Shown piece by piece: positions 36,708-48,167 of a stretch of DNA of 64,000 nt (positions are counted from its first letter, which is position 1; every line of letters begins with the position of its first letter). Location of the stretch: contig CAJNAR010000146.1 in the NCBI GenBank assembly GCA_905220665.1, forward strand, positions 124,001 to 188,000. The letters are read 5' to 3'. A program made the translations under genes and the position numbers. This DNA comes from Albugo candida (Eukaryota > Oomycota > Peronosporomycetes > Albuginales > Albuginaceae). The notes beneath the pieces are model-generated. The model ran no database searches, was not told the DNA's origin, and saw nothing but the letters and a program-made list of their open reading frames with translations.

Positions 36708-36926
36708 TAGTTCGCAACCTTAGAACAAAAACTAATAAACAAGTAGAAAATATCACAAGGCTAAATTCGTATGTTTTAAATAGAGCACAATACAATTTGC
36801 AAATGGTATTATTGTTTCTGTAGGCAGTTTGCATTGCCGCAATCTTTCTCAACGAAACAACCACACTTGAACCTGGTATTTCGCAAGTTGAACTGGATAT
36901 CCGCGCCATACTTTGTCGGCGATAGA

Positions 36927-37537
36927 ATGATTTCCGTCTCGAAAGCAAAGTCCACAAAAGAGTTCAAAGTGAACGGCTCTGCGAAAGAATTGATTGAGAT
37001 AGCGGACCAGCTTTGTAAGATTTTTGTCGACTACAAATTGGATGGGAAATGGAACGAGTTGCTCGATGTGTATGAGGTGCGAATAGCAGTGGTTAAGCTC
37101 ACAATCACATCATCTTTGATGGAATATAGACTCAAGAAAACACTGAAAACTGGAACGATATTATACGAATGTGTGCATCACAGCAGGAAGTCGATTCTTT
37201 AAGCTTTTGGCATCTTGAGAAAGTGGCAATGGGAGAATTAGAAACGGGACGAGATGCGTATACAGAAGGAGTCAATTTATTCCAAAAAGAATCACGAAAG
37301 ATTAGATCTCTGATTCAGACGATCTTGAACAGGGGCGAAGAAGCAGATGCAAAACGTAAACAGCATGAAGAAGCCATGAAAATTCAGCGAGAAATAGTGT
37401 TGCGAGAGCTGCAAGCCGCAAAGGTATTTCAACGACACATTTATCAGAAAAACGATATGCAACTCGACCGCGAGCAGATGACTCCAATTTCGGTAAAACA
37501 GCGATTACTTTCTGCAATAGAAACTTCTCAAAAGTAG
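36927..37537 (+). CDS. Small coiled-coil protein of unknown function
   Basis: Two exons, 36927-37076 and 37130-37537 (53-nt intron, phase 0), giving 185 residues. The protein is almost wholly alpha-helical and charged, with a coiled coil across about residues 85-155 (repeated E/K/R/Q with leucines, e.g. RKIRSLIQTIL, HEEAMKIQREIVLREL). There is no signal peptide or membrane segment. The size and helical make-up recall small subunits of BLOC, IFT or tethering complexes, but I see no diagnostic motif. It converges with the PNPase gene, 172 bases downstream. Confidence 0.65.
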
Positions 37538-37709
37538 ATGGCGACACTCTGCGTATAACGTATCAACATGAAAATCACGAAACAGGCGGAGATTTGTATA
37601 CTTTCATGCACATTGAGTCTAAATCATTGCCAAACTGCGTCACTTGGTGTGTCAGTATCCTTCAGCTTCTATAATTATTGTTTGGGTCTATATGTGAATT
37701 CGTTACATT

Positions 37710-40190
37710 CTATGCTGTAGCGGCTTTCCTATGATTGAAAATGTTGGCAGTTCCAATTGTGTCTGCCGACTTGTTCTGAAGCCCTTTGACGGACATTTTG
37801 CCTGATATTCCCGCTTCAATGCAGACGACTTTGATTTCATCACCTATTTTCAGGTGTTCTCGTATGTCTTGTGGCTGCTGGAGTGGGAGCTCGCTGATGT
37901 GAATAAAGGCACGATGTTTGACAGGACTCGTCGACTCTAGAGACGCACCGAAATCCATAAGGTCTGTCACTTTCATCGCGTACGTGCTGCCAATCTTGAA
38001 AAATGTGCCATCAGTGAATTCCACAATCAAGTTTTTTGCATTTTCGACAAGATCTGGCGGACCGGTTACACGGATCATTCCATCATTACGATCAATGGAA
38101 ATAGTACAACCGGTTGATTTCTCCATACTTCGGATATTGGCCCCGGCTTTGCCGATCAAAAATCGGATACTGGTAGTAGGAACCTTGAACACTTCCATTA
38201 TATTGGCCTCACCGGTCTGTGATGCGCCATTTTTAAGTGTGTGACGAGGTTTCGCCAATGTTCGCTCCATAGACTCCAATATTTGGTGTCGAGCCTCTCG
38301 CGCTACCTCAATGCTTTCAAAAAGAACACTGAGGGGAACACCAGGTATCTTCACATCAAGCTGAATCGCAGTGATTCCTCTTCGAGTACCAGCGACTTTG
38401 AAATCCATGTCTCCATAATGGTCTTCCAGGCCTAAAATATCAGTTATAAGACGATATTTTCCGAATTTGGATGAAGATTCTCGGGCTTCTGTCACAAGCC
38501 CCACTGATATTCCGGCGATAGGCGCTTCAATTGGAACACCTGCATCAAGTAAAGCTAATGAGACGCCACAGATAGTTGCCATGGACGAAGATCCATCAGA
38601 GCCAGTGATTTCGGATGTCATCCGAATAGTATATGGAAATTCTGTAGTGGATGGTAAAATCGGAAGAATTGCTTTCTCTGCAAGTGCTCCATGTCCAATC
38701 ATTCGTCGATTGATGCCACCTAAGCGTCCCGTTTCATTCACACAATATGGTGGAAACTCATAATGCAGCATGGCGTGCTTGTACTCGCTCTCATCTGACG
38801 GGTCAATTGTGGCGGAACGAAGTCTCAGTCCTTTATCGAGTGATCCAAGAGTCACTGAACATAGCGCTTGTGTGTCTCCTCTGCTAAACACTGCTGATCC
38901 GTGGGCCATAGGCAGAATACTAGTTCGCGCATCGATCTCTCGAATATGTGCTAGCTGACGACCATCAAATCGACGTTGATGCATAATCTGGTCGCGTAGA
39001 GCGAGTCGAAATGTATCGTGTGCGGCAATTGTAAAGACTTGGTCCTCATACTGGCGATCCTTGAATCGATCACGAAGCATGCTGATGATTTTACCAAATA
39101 TGTGTTTCTCAGCGTTTTGCCTTGCTTTCTTAGTATTTTCGGTATTCTGCATAGCTTGTACTGCATCTTGTAGTCCTATTTTCTCAGCTTGATCCTTAAG
39201 AGCTTTATCGATCGTAAGCGAGTCGTATTGCCGCTTTTCCTTGCCGTGTAACTTAATTAACTCTCTCTGTGCTTTGATAATGTCTGAGATCCCATCGTGT
39301 GCAAACCGAAGTGCTTCTGATAAACGCTCTTCATCAATTTGATCACCTTCAGCTTCAATCATGATTGTGCGATTTTGATTACCCGCATACAGAATGTTGA
39401 GACTTGCCGCTTCTTTCTGAGCTTCCGTCGGATTGAGAACTAATTGTCCATCGACTTGAACCACACGAACACATCCAACGGGACCATCCCACGGAATATC
39501 AGATGTTGCTAACGCAGCTGATGTGCTATTGATTGCCAGCACCAATGGATCATTGTCAGGGTCATAAGAGTGAACAGTAGCGATAATTTGTGTCTCATCA
39601 AAAAAGTCTTTAGGGAATAAGGGACGAATAACACGATCAATGACTCGAGATTGGAGTATCTCTTCATCGGATCCCGAAAATTCTTTTCGCCTGGCTGTGT
39701 CTGGGATAATACCGCTAGCATAATACTTTACACGATAATCGACCATCAAAGGTAAGAAATCTTTTCCTTTTTTTCTTCCATTCTGACTGACAGCGGTTGT
39801 GAGGATCATAGACTTTCCACATGTTGCCATTACACCTCCATCTGCAAGTCGTGCGAATTCTCCGATCGAATAACTCGGTTTATCTAAGCTTCCTACCATC
39901 TTCAGTGGTGAAAGTTCCTCCGTTACGATACTATTGGAAGAAGCATCTGCATCGGATTCCAATTTATCGACAGTTTTCTTTGCAGGTGAATCGAACAAAC
40001 GAAAGCTTAAAACTTGCTGAATCATTTTTTTCAGGTCAAAAAATGAGCGCTGCTGTTGTCGTGCGTACACATATTTAAATGAATTCTGATGTACGAGCGT
40101 TTGCGCTAGAAGTATAGGTGAATGTACTGCAAGCTCTGTGTGTCTAGGTCTCACCAAGTGCCTTGATATTCTTGATCGCGCTGACCACAT
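37710..40190 (-). CDS. PNPT1: Polyribonucleotide nucleotidyltransferase (PNPase), mitochondrial
   Basis: A single exon of 826 residues from ATG 40190. The N-terminal 70 residues are basic with no acidic residues at first (MWSARSRISRHLVRPRH), a probable mitochondrial presequence. Then come RNase PH domain 1 (EFARLADGGVMATCGK ... DRVIRPLFP), the helical domain, and RNase PH domain 2 with RFDGRQLAHIREI and the catalytic block GSDGSSSMA. A KH domain follows (RFLIGKAGANIRSM) and an S1 domain (HRAFIHISELP). It degrades RNA 3' to 5' phosphorolytically. The KH loop is KAG rather than the usual PGG. It diverges from the SRSF1-like gene with 85 bases between start codons. Confidence 0.96.
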   Translation of the reverse strand: MWSARSRISRHLVRPRHTELAVHSPILLAQTLVHQNSFKYVYARQQQRSFFDLKKMIQQVLSFRLFDSPAKKTVDKLESDADASSNSIVTEELSPLKMVGSLDKPSYSIGEFARLADGGVMATCGKSMILTTAVSQNGRKKGKDFLPLMVDYRVKYYASGIIPDTARRKEFSGSDEEILQSRVIDRVIRPLFPKDFFDETQIIATVHSYDPDNDPLVLAINSTSAALATSDIPWDGPVGCVRVVQVDGQLVLNPTEAQKEAASLNILYAGNQNRTIMIEAEGDQIDEERLSEALRFAHDGISDIIKAQRELIKLHGKEKRQYDSLTIDKALKDQAEKIGLQDAVQAMQNTENTKKARQNAEKHIFGKIISMLRDRFKDRQYEDQVFTIAAHDTFRLALRDQIMHQRRFDGRQLAHIREIDARTSILPMAHGSAVFSRGDTQALCSVTLGSLDKGLRLRSATIDPSDESEYKHAMLHYEFPPYCVNETGRLGGINRRMIGHGALAEKAILPILPSTTEFPYTIRMTSEITGSDGSSSMATICGVSLALLDAGVPIEAPIAGISVGLVTEARESSSKFGKYRLITDILGLEDHYGDMDFKVAGTRRGITAIQLDVKIPGVPLSVLFESIEVAREARHQILESMERTLAKPRHTLKNGASQTGEANIMEVFKVPTTSIRFLIGKAGANIRSMEKSTGCTISIDRNDGMIRVTGPPDLVENAKNLIVEFTDGTFFKIGSTYAMKVTDLMDFGASLESTSPVKHRAFIHISELPLQQPQDIREHLKIGDEIKVVCIEAGISGKMSVKGLQNKSADTIGTANIFNHRKAATA

Positions 40191-40275
40191 GCGCTTAACG
40201 GATGGACAGTCCAATTGATTGGGTTCCAGCAGTGGTTGACGGTTCGCGATAGGAACCGGTCCAAATCAAAGCGAA

Positions 40276-41108
40276 ATGGGAACCCGAGTTTATGTCGGTG
40301 GTTTGCCGCGTGACGCGACAGCACGTGAGCTAGAAGATGGCTTTTTGCGCTACGGTAAAATATGTAATGTTTGGATCGCAAGAAATCCACCTGGATTCGC
40401 ATTTTTGGTTTGAGACATTCTTCATTGTTACCATTCATAATCATTTAAAATGGTTTCTCTTTAGGATTTTGAAGATCCAAGAGATGCAGACGATGCAATT
40501 CGATCGATGGATAATGCAGACTATCTTGGAGGAAGGTATGTATCTCCCGAATGCATACAATGAGAGAATGTTTCAATTGTGTGCAGAATTCGAGTCGAAT
40601 TAGCTCGTGGAAATGGACGAGGTGGCGATCGAGGTGACAGTGGTGGTCGTGGTAGGGATCGATTTAATGATCGAACAGATCGTTTTGGACGAGATCAGCG
40701 TGGACGTAAGCATGTATGCGACTCGAAGTACGGTTGTGATAGTATCTATTTTTACAGGCCGCAACAACGCACGAGGCGAATTCAAAGTAATTGTATCTGA
40801 TCTGCCAGAAGGAGCAGATTGGCGTCAAGTCAAAGACTTTTTACGTACTGGAGGCGAAGTAACATTCTGCAATCTGGAAAATAGCGATACTGCGTAAATC
40901 ATCTACCTCCGCAATATCGATCCCGAGACTCACACATCGTTCACGCAGAGTGGCTGAATTTCGGACTCGAGAAGATATGGAACAGGCAATAAAAAAGTTG
41001 GATGACACGGAATTCCAGGGTAATTATGTTCGTATAACAGCTGCAGAGAAGAGTAGCGACAGGAGATCGGCATCTCCACAGGCGACCGGTCCGCGATCGA
41101 GTTGGTGA
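40276..41108 (+). CDS. SRSF1-like SR splicing factor
   Basis: Five exons: 40276-40407, 40465-40535, 40587-40705, 40758-40893 and 40949-41108, exact phases, 205 residues. RRM1 has RVYVGGLPRDAT (RNP2) and NPPGFAFL followed across an intron by DFEDPRDADDAIR (RNP1). A Gly/Arg/Asp-rich linker follows. RRM2 is the pseudo-RRM of SRSF1/SRSF4 type: FKVIVSDLP, then DWRQVKDFLR and GEVTFCNL. The canonical SWQDLKD heptapeptide is changed to DWRQVKD. The C-terminus has only one or two RS dipeptides rather than a long RS tail. Role: exon definition and constitutive splicing in the nucleus. Confidence 0.9.
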
Positions 41109-41186
41109 TACAAAGATTTTAAAAGAATTACTAAAATAAACTTGCGCTCATCGGGTTTATGTTTCTCATTGGACAAAATCAGCTCC

Positions 41187-42391
41187 ATGCCAATGGAACG
41201 CTTCCAATCGCAAGAATGTCTGATTTGTTTGAATGAGCTACAAACAAATTTGGCTGCGATTCAATGTGGTCATGTGTTCCACTTAATTTGTATAAAAGAG
41301 GCTTTAAAGTATAAGGAGCAGTGTCCAATATGTCGTAAAAGCGCGAGTAGAAGCTTCATTACGCCATTATATTTCAATCTATTTGAAGCTTCCGCACATG
41401 TCATCAATGTCGTCGACGGCAAAAGTAATGCTGCAGTCGCTATGGCGGATAGTGCAAACGGTCTGTGAATCATTCTCTTGCTCATACTTGAAAGTAGTGT
41501 ATTGACTGTAGTAATGAAAAGTTCAAAGCTTGACAGCTCGAATGCACTGGCAAAAGGATCAAATGCACGCTCAATCGCACAAAATCAAGCGACTACGTGA
41601 TCATTTAAAGATTCTATCAGCTGAAAAGAAATGTTGGGATGAAAAATACGATGAAATTGCGCTGATAAGAACAGATTTGATGAACAAAGTTACGAGATAT
41701 CGCCTGGAAGTTGACCGACAAGCAAATTTGATACAAAGACTTTCGATCAACAAAGCTGTTGCTGAATTTTTGAGTACAGAAGACCCTATTGTTCTAGAAA
41801 GAGAATTGATCGATCCAGGAAATCGCATTTTGGCTCTAAAAAAAGCGTGTACGACACAAGTCGCTCGAGAGATTTAGAATTACAAATTACTTGTGTGATT
41901 CCTTAGGTCAATATCGCACTAAACAGTATCACGACGCTGTCAAGGAGAAGAATTCTCTCAAAAGTGCATTAGAGAAGATGGAACAGCACATACAAAGTCA
42001 CCACTGTAACATATCTGATGTGAAGAAAAGGAGAATTTCCAAGTCAGTGAGGTCAACGCTTGATGAAAAGAAGCGAAAATTGATCATTAATATGGAGGAG
42101 TATGACAACAATCTTCTCCCTCTGGATGCAGAGCTATCTCATGTCGATACGCGCCCGTATAGCAATCGCTCGTCTTTTTTTCCAGCCAAACGAAATGGTG
42201 GCATTTGTAACACATTCAGTTCATTCACTTCGACCAATACGCTGGGACTAGATCGATTGCATCTTTCTCTGAACAATAAAGAACACAAGCGAAAAGCAAA
42301 GGAAGGAGGGAAGATCACAGATTTTCTGATCTCCAACATGATGTCAAGCCCACAGCACAATGGCCATAAGAAGGCAAGAAGAGGTGCGTAA
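41187..42391 (+). CDS. TRAIP-like RING E3 ubiquitin ligase
   Basis: Three exons, 41187-41460, 41537-41848 and 41907-42391, with phases matching, 356 residues. The N-terminal RING-H2 starts within ten residues of the start (CLICLNEL, CGHVFHLIC, CPICRK). It is followed by a long coiled coil (residues about 95-225) and a basic tail. This is the layout of TRAIP/NOPO, the replisome-associated ligase that unloads CMG helicase. The C-terminal KITDFLI, 20 residues from the end, resembles a degenerate PCNA-interacting peptide, a feature TRAIP also has. Start chosen at the ATG nearest the RING. An upstream in-frame ATG (41142) exists but would only add 15 residues. Confidence 0.75.
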
Positions 42392-42462
42392 ATCGAACAG
42401 AAGTGGCTTAGTCTTACTTTTCATTTCAAGTTTTGTAAAAAATATCAGTCTCGGGGCTGTAT

Positions 42463-45400
42463 TTACTCCACTACTTCTGCTGAGGAAGACACTGCGATTG
42501 TACATTCCTCTAATTCTTGTGGGGCACATCTGATTTCGATTGCACGCACGGGTGAAGTCAAGCCGAGCGCTAGCTTGGCTTCATACTTTGATCCAAATAC
42601 ATCGACAGCTGTGTTCGGAATCACCATTTTATATCTGTCGTTTACACGCACACTGATGAAAAAGTAGGCGGCCAACATGGCCGATATGTGCCAGAAACTA
42701 TGCACCTATACAAAGGAGTAATTATATCACGCACTAAAAGCATCAAACAATACGCACTATCCAGTAATTGTGAGCAGACGAAACAAAAAGACAAATTATT
42801 GCCGTCGTCCAAGTCATAACGCCAAATATACCGCTCCGAAAATTAAAATTATTGCTTCCAAATACAAAGCTTTTCAAAGCGCTACACAGTGTGTTTCAAG
42901 TAAATCAGTAAGAAGAAGACGATATACATACACAATTCTGGTCCTCTTCATTCTCCGGAAGCCGAGGATCAACTAGCAAGAAGCCTCAATTATAACATCT
43001 CTGGGGCTCAACACTTACATAATAAGTCAGCGTCAGGGTGAATTGCACAATTGAAATCAATGCGATCATGATCCAATTCCCTGCTGAAGTGGGATCATGC
43101 ACAGCGATTACAATGCTGGAGATGAAAATCGCCACATGCATCCCTCCCTACAAATATAAAGTGTCGGCGTCCGACTTATTGATATCAATGCTACTTACTT
43201 TGGCTTGCTTTCGTGCTCCAGATAAATGTACGAATAACAACATGATCGAATTGAAAGAGAATGCAAAATCCATGGCCTTTCAGAAGTTGTAAGCACATTC
43301 AAAATGTATATCTGCTAACAACTCATCCACTTGCCTGGAGAAACTTGTACTCAAAGATACATAGCCATTCGACGTCACACGCATGATAGATAGCGGAGAC
43401 CAAACCAGTCATTGTGAAAAACACACATTCCGCTGCGCAGGTAGAACAAGCAGGCCGTCATGTTTCATTGAGGATAAAAGCTGGTAAGGGCTTACTGTAT
43501 AATTTACGCTTCCAACACCGAACACAGACCGGGATGATTGCGAGGTTGGAAAGAATCAAAAAAAGCATCCGATGTGTTCGGGCGCTCGACTTCATGGTGA
43601 GATCGCCGCATTGTTCTCCACCATATCCATAATGGCAAGAGCACATTCCGTAGTGAAGGCTGGAGTACGTTTCAGCCATACTGCACTCTCCATGCGTGCT
43701 ACAAGCTCTTGAATCAGGACATATAGCCGTCCATAATCTTAAATCGATACTCCAAGCTGTTGTCACGCTTTCGTTTGAAGAGTTTGGTTTCAAGCTATTT
43801 GCCACGATAAGGAAATACCACGTTCCAATTTCTGGATATGGAAATGGACCCCACTGAAATTGCTGTAGCTTCCATTCCCATCCACTTTGTGTTTGGTCGG
43901 ACATGGACGAATTAGAGGCATTCGATTGAGCGTAATAAAAGTCGAACAGGGTCGGCGCGGGATAGGCTCCAACTCGAGCGTAGATTGAAAAGTTTTGGAT
44001 ATTTGCAGTCAAAAATATGCCTAGAAACATATCGGTGCCTGCGTAACGAGGAGGAAGCTCAACTTGATAGCCCTGTATGAAAATGTTAGTCTACCTAGAA
44101 ATAGAGACATTAGAGCGTGCACGTACGATCACTGGGTAGCCAACTCGTCGAGCCACCAGATTTGTATTTGTGATAGCACTTGGCCCTGAGAAGGTTGCAT
44201 CCAGAAGATTCTTGCCTTTGAAAGGATTTGTACGCTTCTCACTCAGCTTTGTGAATGCGACGCTGCAGAGATTGATACTTCGTGTCTGATTATTGACTCG
44301 TATGACTGTTCCATCACTTTTCGAACATGAACGCTAGTCGTATAATTTGTGAGCGACTCGGCACGGCAGATGAATGTATACGTACTCCGTACGATGCAAT
44401 CAGATGAAACACATCTCCAGTAGCATTAACACAAGAGGAATTCGCGCTAGGCTCGCCCTCCAAGTACACAATCCAGCGCCTTCACATTATTTAGCTGCTT
44501 ACATTCAACTTTTCCCAGTGTACTTACCCTGTATGCGGCGCTACGACCTGCAAATTCATGCTTCGATTGTCACCATTATGTGCCGCGAGCTGAGGAAGAC
44601 TGCGATTGCTGATTATTAGCCCTTCGGGAACGTCTTCTCCGTTGGCGACAAGTGGCGCGATTACCAATTTCAGTGCATTTGGTGAGGATGTTACCACCTA
44701 CAGCCACGTGACTTATGCTTGAGAATTCTCACCCAATTTTGTTACAGACCCAGACTTCGAGAAACCAAGTTGGATCACTGATATCAAGGCTATAAATGGC
44801 GACCGAGTCCTCCGTGTCAAAGCACCTGAAGTCGGACGAGACCGGCAGAAAACTTGTGGACTGTAAAGACGTATGTGGCATCCTGATTTTCTCCACGAAT
44901 GTATCGCATGCCACGCCTTCCAACATAAATGACAGTAAGCGTGAATCTGATGTTCCTCACGTCCACGTACCCGTGAATAAAGTGTCCAAGCAAGCGGTAT
45001 AGGTCATTGTGACGTAAAATGATAAGAATGTTGTTTTCCCCACAAAAGTGGTGATGGAACTAAACAAAGATCCTCCATGAAGTGCTGCATAATAATGTCC
45101 AAGCTAGCATCAATTTGAGAGGAATGAGGCGGATCGAGTGCACAAATAACATCTACCCGCAAATTCTCAACCACCATTGCGGAGGAATTTGCTGATTTAT
45201 TCACGTGTATTATTTGATCATAATTTTCGTTAGAAGGGAAGGAGCCATATTTGAGCACCAAGCTCGGGGGTGGATTCTCATATAGTTTCCCACGGCTGAT
45301 GGAAAGGACTGCCTTGACCACACCCGTCTTCACTAATAAAGAAGATTTTAGCGAGATCGATAGTTCACATTTTCTAATGAACTCACCTTCAAAATCAAAG

Positions 45401-45633
45401 TACTCGACTCCGTCAGGACGAATTCGACCATACTGCAAAAGAAAAGTCAGGATAGTCTCCATGAGAGTTTGCCTAATTTTGACCGTCATCTCTTTCCAAT
45501 AAGTCATGGCTCCACGTTGGGAATCTGAGAGTTTGGCTAGTACCAAGCAGCAGAGCATAAATGCCAGTGCTTTGGGTCGGCATGTTGAATGGATGGACTG
45601 AATCGATCGCATCGAAGACAATTTAAATTCCAT
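42463..45633 (-). CDS. PGAP6/TMEM8-like seven-TM protein with EGF-like module
   Basis: A multi-exon gene from ATG 45633 to a stop at 42463-42465. A signal peptide is present (ALAFMLCCLVLAKL). The first exon ends 45387 at a perfect GTGAGT donor and joins 45332 (FDFE/VKTGVV). Later exons cover about 44270-44130, 44080-43480 (ectodomain, then an EGF-like CSTHGEC ... CSCHYGYGGEQC), 43440-43340 (SAIYHACDVEWLCIF), 43290-43205, 43150-43030, 42970-42810 and 42705-42463 (HSFWHISAML). Several junctions, especially 45000-44730 and 42900-42720, are not resolved. The YHACD motif and HSxWH mark the DUF3522/TMEM8 membrane domain. PGAP6 is a GPI-specific phospholipase A2 that sheds GPI-anchored proteins. Confidence 0.75.
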
Positions 45634-45869
45634 CGGATTAATCCAAGAGCCACATTGATACCGAGAAAAAGTATTTCATCGAATGTCTCATCGAGCCAAC
45701 CACTCGACGAAGGAACAGTAGCCAGAATTCGCTGAATGAATCTTTGATCTAAGATACATTGAGTCTGTCAGGTAGACAAGACTTTGGTGATTTAATGGAG
45801 TACTGTCAGGAATAAGGACGAAAAGAGGAATTGACTATCGCAAACGAACATAATACTCGTCGATAAAGA

Positions 45870-48059
45870 TTAGACACAAGGCCTAGTACAAGCAAAATAT
45901 AATGCCCAAGCGCGACTTAGTCCGTCGTCAAGTGCGCATTCTAGAAGTACTTTGCATGCTTCGTGCTTATCAATGAGGCTGTAATTCGTAAAAAGTAGAG
46001 ACGTCCAGCCGGAATTACATTCTCGCCATTTTTTGACTGCATCAAGCTTACACAGAATGGTTTCCCATTCTTCCTGAACAAAACCCCTTCGACGAAATGC
46101 TTCCATTGCCGGTATGACGGGGAGCATTTGAATGCCATGAATACACTCTTTATTTGGACTGAACCAGGTCGCATAATCACACTTATTATCAAACATGATA
46201 CCTGTGACTTTATTGTTTCGAAACTCTGGAGGATGTGTGACGTTATCTTTGGAGATAAGAAAGTAGGTTGAAATTGTCAAGGCTTCCAGCTTCATCATCA
46301 AACTACCAGCAACTTGTAAGCGCACATTGTGAACAACTCGACCATAAAGTGCAAGTCCATAGAAGAAATTGATATCCTCTGACATGCTTTCCACATCTTT
46401 TCCATCAGCCATCGGTGTGATCCCATGAGAGTACGAATGCCCATAGTACCAGTTGAAGTTTCGAAAGGATGGAAAATAAGGATTGTGGTGGGAATCTGTG
46501 TTTGCGACGTCATTAATTAGGCTCTCAGTCACACTTTTGAGTAGATCGGCTTCGTGGGATTGAGCCAATTCCGAATCCAGGAATAACAAAATGGCCACCG
46601 CTGTGATAAAATATCCGTAGTGGTAATGATGGTCATTATAAGCCAAGCTGCCAAAGTCGACATGGATATCATTTTTCTTAAGACCCTCACTAGACACGAT
46701 CCCTTTGTATAATGTGTCGTAAACAAGCGGAAAAGATGATTTATTCTCTGCAAACAGTAAAAGATATTGTTTCAATTTCTGTCGTATCGCCACGCTGAGA
46801 TTTACCATCGCGGGGTTTTCTGTTAGAATTGCCAATTTGGCGGACAATAAACATAAACTTCCGATCTTTTGCAGTGCTTTGCCTCGAAAGTAATAGCTTG
46901 CTTGTGGATTCTTTGCATTCGGCCAGTCTTCAGCTTCAATTTCGCTTCGTAAGATCTCGCACAATTTTAGCTGCGTGATGTCTTGCATTGATATCTCACG
47001 TGGCGAATAAAATTGAAGGCATGCATCCACCGTTTGGTCGATATCACAAGGAATGACAAAGTGCCATTGTAAGGCATTACGAGTCAAAAATGCTCGCATG
47101 AGACCTCGAGTATGACTGTATAACGATAGCATAGGCATCAATTGCAGATTACTACCACATAGTGATTTCATATGGTGTTCCAGTGCGAAATGCAGAAACT
47201 GAGATGCATTATGTCCATCGACACAGTTCTGAACATCCCATACAATATTGTAGCTCGTGGTAGATCCACCCTCATCGAAGCAAAAGTTTCCTCCATTCAC
47301 ATATACGCCAGCAACAGAGTCATATATTTCATCAACCTGCTCGAAATTCTCATAAGGCAGAATTGCGGCTTGCACGGCGCCAGTGAATTTTTCTCTTGTG
47401 GTAAGGTGGTCACCTTGGAATATGAGTTCATGATCCACAGTGCTGAAAAGGTACAAACACCAATGCTGATTGTTGTTGAGGGATATAACCAGTTTTTTGC
47501 CGCAATAGACGTTCCCCACAATCCCGGGCTTATGATTGATTGACAAGATAGCGTGTCCAAATGAGATTTTTGCGTGTAAATTTACGTAGTGTACTGTCGT
47601 AAATGCTGACCCCGTTGCCAAATATGTTTCCATTGATTGTGCGACCTCACTCGAATGAGCCTCATGAGACCATTGTAATCGAACTCCGATATCGTCCCAT
47701 CCATTTATTTTGAAGTTTGTAGTTTCATCGAATTCTACTGCTCCAAAAATCACACCTTTTATAGTTGCTGGGAAGAAGTAGTATTTAATAGCATCATTAT
47801 CGTTTTTGGGACCTTTAACCATGTACTGAAACAAGTAGCTTGTTGAGAGGCTTGTCACTGAAACTTGTAGCGTGTAAGGGCTTGAAAAGACAGGGTCGCT
47901 CTCTTGTCGATCCTTCCAGGCTAGCAAATTACCCCACCAATCATTTGTTGGAATAGCAATCGCATCTCCGAGATGCTTTACAAAATGAGGATATATAATT
48001 TTACACAAATCTCCGGTCTTTTGAAAGACCTCTGAGGGTGGGGAAGCGAACAGAGTCAT
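45870..48059 (-). CDS. Endo-1,3-beta-glucanase, GH81 family
   Basis: A single long exon of 729 residues from the only in-frame ATG, 48059. GH81 features: NDWWGNLLAW near the N-terminus, HSHTRG-type text (LYSHTRGLMRAF), FGSLAYNDHHYHYGYF with the catalytic Asp, and DGKDVESMSEDINFFYGLALYG with the two acidic residues (ES-SE). Then come FNWYYGHSYSHGI and the late NKVTGIMFDNKCDYATWF. It cleaves internal beta-1,3-glucan bonds in the oomycete's own wall or in host callose. No signal peptide lies in this exon, and only 108 bases separate it from the stop of the upstream ITPase gene. It is therefore either cytosolic or has a very short 5' exon that I could not find. Fungal GH81 proteins of both kinds exist. 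Confidence 0.9.
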   Translation of the reverse strand: MTLFASPPSEVFQKTGDLCKIIYPHFVKHLGDAIAIPTNDWWGNLLAWKDRQESDPVFSSPYTLQVSVTSLSTSYLFQYMVKGPKNDNDAIKYYFFPATIKGVIFGAVEFDETTNFKINGWDDIGVRLQWSHEAHSSEVAQSMETYLATGSAFTTVHYVNLHAKISFGHAILSINHKPGIVGNVYCGKKLVISLNNNQHWCLYLFSTVDHELIFQGDHLTTREKFTGAVQAAILPYENFEQVDEIYDSVAGVYVNGGNFCFDEGGSTTSYNIVWDVQNCVDGHNASQFLHFALEHHMKSLCGSNLQLMPMLSLYSHTRGLMRAFLTRNALQWHFVIPCDIDQTVDACLQFYSPREISMQDITQLKLCEILRSEIEAEDWPNAKNPQASYYFRGKALQKIGSLCLLSAKLAILTENPAMVNLSVAIRQKLKQYLLLFAENKSSFPLVYDTLYKGIVSSEGLKKNDIHVDFGSLAYNDHHYHYGYFITAVAILLFLDSELAQSHEADLLKSVTESLINDVANTDSHHNPYFPSFRNFNWYYGHSYSHGITPMADGKDVESMSEDINFFYGLALYGRVVHNVRLQVAGSLMMKLEALTISTYFLISKDNVTHPPEFRNNKVTGIMFDNKCDYATWFSPNKECIHGIQMLPVIPAMEAFRRRGFVQEEWETILCKLDAVKKWRECNSGWTSLLFTNYSLIDKHEACKVLLECALDDGLSRAWALYFACTRPCV

Positions 48060-48167
48060 TGCTAACCGACAAAAATAGAACGTGCACGCTGGACAGTCCA
48101 AGATACGGTAGAATCAGATCAACTCAATTTTTATTAAATGGTGTGCATTCAATGTCTGATTATCAAG

